Source of the DNA: JAMLHH01 sp964653095
GTDB lineage: Bacteria > Bacteroidota > Bacteroidia > Chitinophagales > JADIYW01
NCBI GenBank assembly: GCA_964653095.1
Contig: CAZZEH010000020.1
Coordinates: 3,001-67,000 of the forward strand
Length of the DNA: 64,000 bases
Direction of reading: 5' to 3'
The position numbers and the translations under genes were made by a program. The notes under the pieces are model-generated. The model worked only from the letters and a program-made list of their open reading frames with translations. It was not told the DNA's origin and did not search any database. Below are positions 62,800-64,000 of the stretch, in pieces; position 1 is the stretch's first letter; each line of letters opens with the position of its first letter.

Positions 62800-63651
62800 A
62801 TGAAAAATATTTTTCGCAACGAAGACCATTATCGGGAAATCAATGAGAATGGGTTTTTCGTGATAGATTTATTGGATGAAAAGGATGTACAGCAACTGCG
62901 GGATATATACAGCCAATATAATATTCAGGTTCCAAATCATTTCTTTTCTACCTCTTTTCTTCCGGACGAACATACCAGAAAAGAAATCAGTCTTGCTATC
63001 CAATCAGTAGTACGACCAAAAATTAGTCCTTTGCTTAAAGACCATAAGGAGCTTGGAGCGGTTTTCTTAGTAAAGCCATCCGGACCGGATACTCAGATGC
63101 CCATACACCAAGATTGGACGGTGGTGGATGAACCCGAACATCACTCTATTACAGCGTGGATACCAATCCAGGATACCACGGTGCAAAATGGAGCGATTAC
63201 AGTGCTGCCCAAAAGTCATCGACTGACGACCGGACTACGTTCGCCCAGTCTCATTGATCCGCTTGGAAATATCAAAGAAACCGCGGCGCCGATGATGCAA
63301 ACATTAGAAATGAAAGCCGGGCAGGCCTATATATTTTCTCATGCTTTGTTGCACGCATCACATCCTAACCTGTCAGGGAATAACAGAATTGCAGCCGCAT
63401 ACGGAATTATCCATCAGGACACTGACTTAATATATTTTCATAAGCCTGCACCCGGCAGAAAGGTGCAAAAACTTTCTATCCCTACGGACTTTTTTATCAG
63501 CTATCCCGAACCGGGGAAACAACCCAAGAATTCGAGCTTAATCGAAGAGTTTGAGTATGAAGAAACTAAACTGAGTGTGGAAGATTTTAACACATTTTAC
63601 GGATTGAGAAAAGATACTCTTTGGTCTAGACTGAAAGAAATTTTTAATTAA
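62800..63651 (+). CDS. phytanoyl-CoA dioxygenase family protein (second of a pair)
   Basis: A 283-residue paralogue of the previous gene. Iron ligands H103 and D105 in MPIHQDWTVVD and the distal His in ALLHASHPNLSGNNR with the 2-oxoglutarate Arg; also WIPIQDTTVQNGAITVLPKS. It opens with INENGFFVIDLLDE, mirroring LNENGYVVYTHHN of its neighbour, and ends SLWSRLKEIF-like (here TLWSRLKEIFN; the first copy ends SLWERMKSLFVN). Probable tandem duplication followed by divergence. Confidence 0.85.
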   Translation: MKNIFRNEDHYREINENGFFVIDLLDEKDVQQLRDIYSQYNIQVPNHFFSTSFLPDEHTRKEISLAIQSVVRPKISPLLKDHKELGAVFLVKPSGPDTQMPIHQDWTVVDEPEHHSITAWIPIQDTTVQNGAITVLPKSHRLTTGLRSPSLIDPLGNIKETAAPMMQTLEMKAGQAYIFSHALLHASHPNLSGNNRIAAAYGIIHQDTDLIYFHKPAPGRKVQKLSIPTDFFISYPEPGKQPKNSSLIEEFEYEETKLSVEDFNTFYGLRKDTLWSRLKEIFN

Positions 63652-63696
63652 TTCCGCATTGACAATTCTTATTGTAGCTATTTTCAAATATATATT

Positions 63697-64000
63697 ATGA
63701 TTACAGAAATTAACTCTCCGATTAGATTGGAAAAACTACTGTCCAAAGAGGAAGATATTTTCACTATTGAAAAGTTTTTATCCGCAGATGAAGTTTCTGA
63801 TGTCAAAAAAAGATTGTTAGACTCTTTTGAAGACAATCCGTATAATCTCACTTTGGAGTCGGGCATATTTTTCCCATATCCATATTCTACCGTACATAAG
63901 AATATAGAAAATTCTATGAGGAAATATTTTGATTTCACAAAGGATTTCAGAGAAAAGCAAAGTGAAACAATTGATTTTTTAGTCGGGAGAATAGAGGAAA
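63697..64000 (+). CDS. partial gene, possibly a third oxygenase
   Basis: An open frame from ATG 63697 to the window end (101 codons), in the same direction as the two dioxygenase genes and 45 bases after them. It contains DIFTIEKFLSADEVSDVKKR, a helix resembling the N-terminal region of some 2-oxoglutarate/Fe(II) oxygenases, then GIFFPYPYSTVHKNIEN. No catalytic residues can be judged because the gene is truncated. No signal peptide. Assignment is tentative. Confidence 0.5.
   Translation, partial: MITEINSPIRLEKLLSKEEDIFTIEKFLSADEVSDVKKRLLDSFEDNPYNLTLESGIFFPYPYSTVHKNIENSMRKYFDFTKDFREKQSETIDFLVGRIEE

Overview
The window looks like a draft-assembly contig from a member of the Bacteroidota. Evidence: an AT-rich genome; BatA-E aerotolerance, DUF3078 and RemB/Wzi-like proteins; many outer-membrane beta-barrels; an esterase ending in a type IX secretion (T9SS) sorting domain; and upstream elements of the Bacteroidota TTTG / TAnnTTTG promoter type. 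The best of these is TTTG-N19-TAACTTTA at 7605-7635. I saw no rRNA, tRNA, CRISPR array or intact insertion sequence. A run of 100 Ns (12301-12400) sits inside a long repeat gene and is an assembly gap.

Layout. 1-4.2 kb: the start of a secreted protein (minus), leuB, and a Fic gene bracketed by two pairs of direct repeats, then two small overlapping genes. 4.2-10.8 kb: a DUF3078 porin-like protein, gyrB, an MbnP/MbnH copper-protein and diheme-enzyme pair, an outer-membrane barrel, and an XRE regulator. The regulator is divergent from a very long secreted beta-propeller-like repeat protein (10.9-14.9 kb), with a perfect 23-bp palindrome between them. The repeat protein ends in MopE-type metal-binding motifs and a fibronectin III domain. 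15-22 kb: a 2003-residue alpha-2-macroglobulin-like protein and a membrane protein. 22.1-23.1 kb: a single-domain GIY-YIG nuclease embedded in GC-rich tandem and inverted repeats.

23.1-31.9 kb: a metallophosphoesterase, then the tightly coupled moxR-DUF58-orf-batA-batBC-batD-batE operon, in which BatB and BatC are fused. 32-40.7 kb: a carbamoyltransferase, a transglutaminase-like lipoprotein gene interrupted by an in-frame TAG, a T9SS-exported esterase, and an overlapping recQ-glycosyltransferase-glycosyltransferase block. 41-45.5 kb: DUF302, LemA, a membrane AraC regulator and DUF2207. 45.6-49.2 kb: leuA-leuC-leuD (minus), completing with the distant leuB the pathway-specific enzymes of leucine synthesis. 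49.3-53.2 kb: a barrel protein, a RemB/Wzi-like protein and a sugar-phosphate transferase that starts polysaccharide assembly. 53.4-55.6 kb: recA, an unknown gene and ridA. 55.6-64 kb: a surface-polysaccharide export block (Wzm/Wzt-type ABC transporter, SGNH hydrolase, polytopic membrane protein), a PRMT-like methyltransferase, and two tandem PhyH-type dioxygenases followed by a truncated gene at the window edge.

The parts most worth a second look are the GIY-YIG/repeat nest, the MbnP-MbnH pair near a MopE-motif repeat protein, the palindrome beside the XRE regulator, the repeat-flanked Fic gene and the PRMT-like enzyme in a polysaccharide locus.
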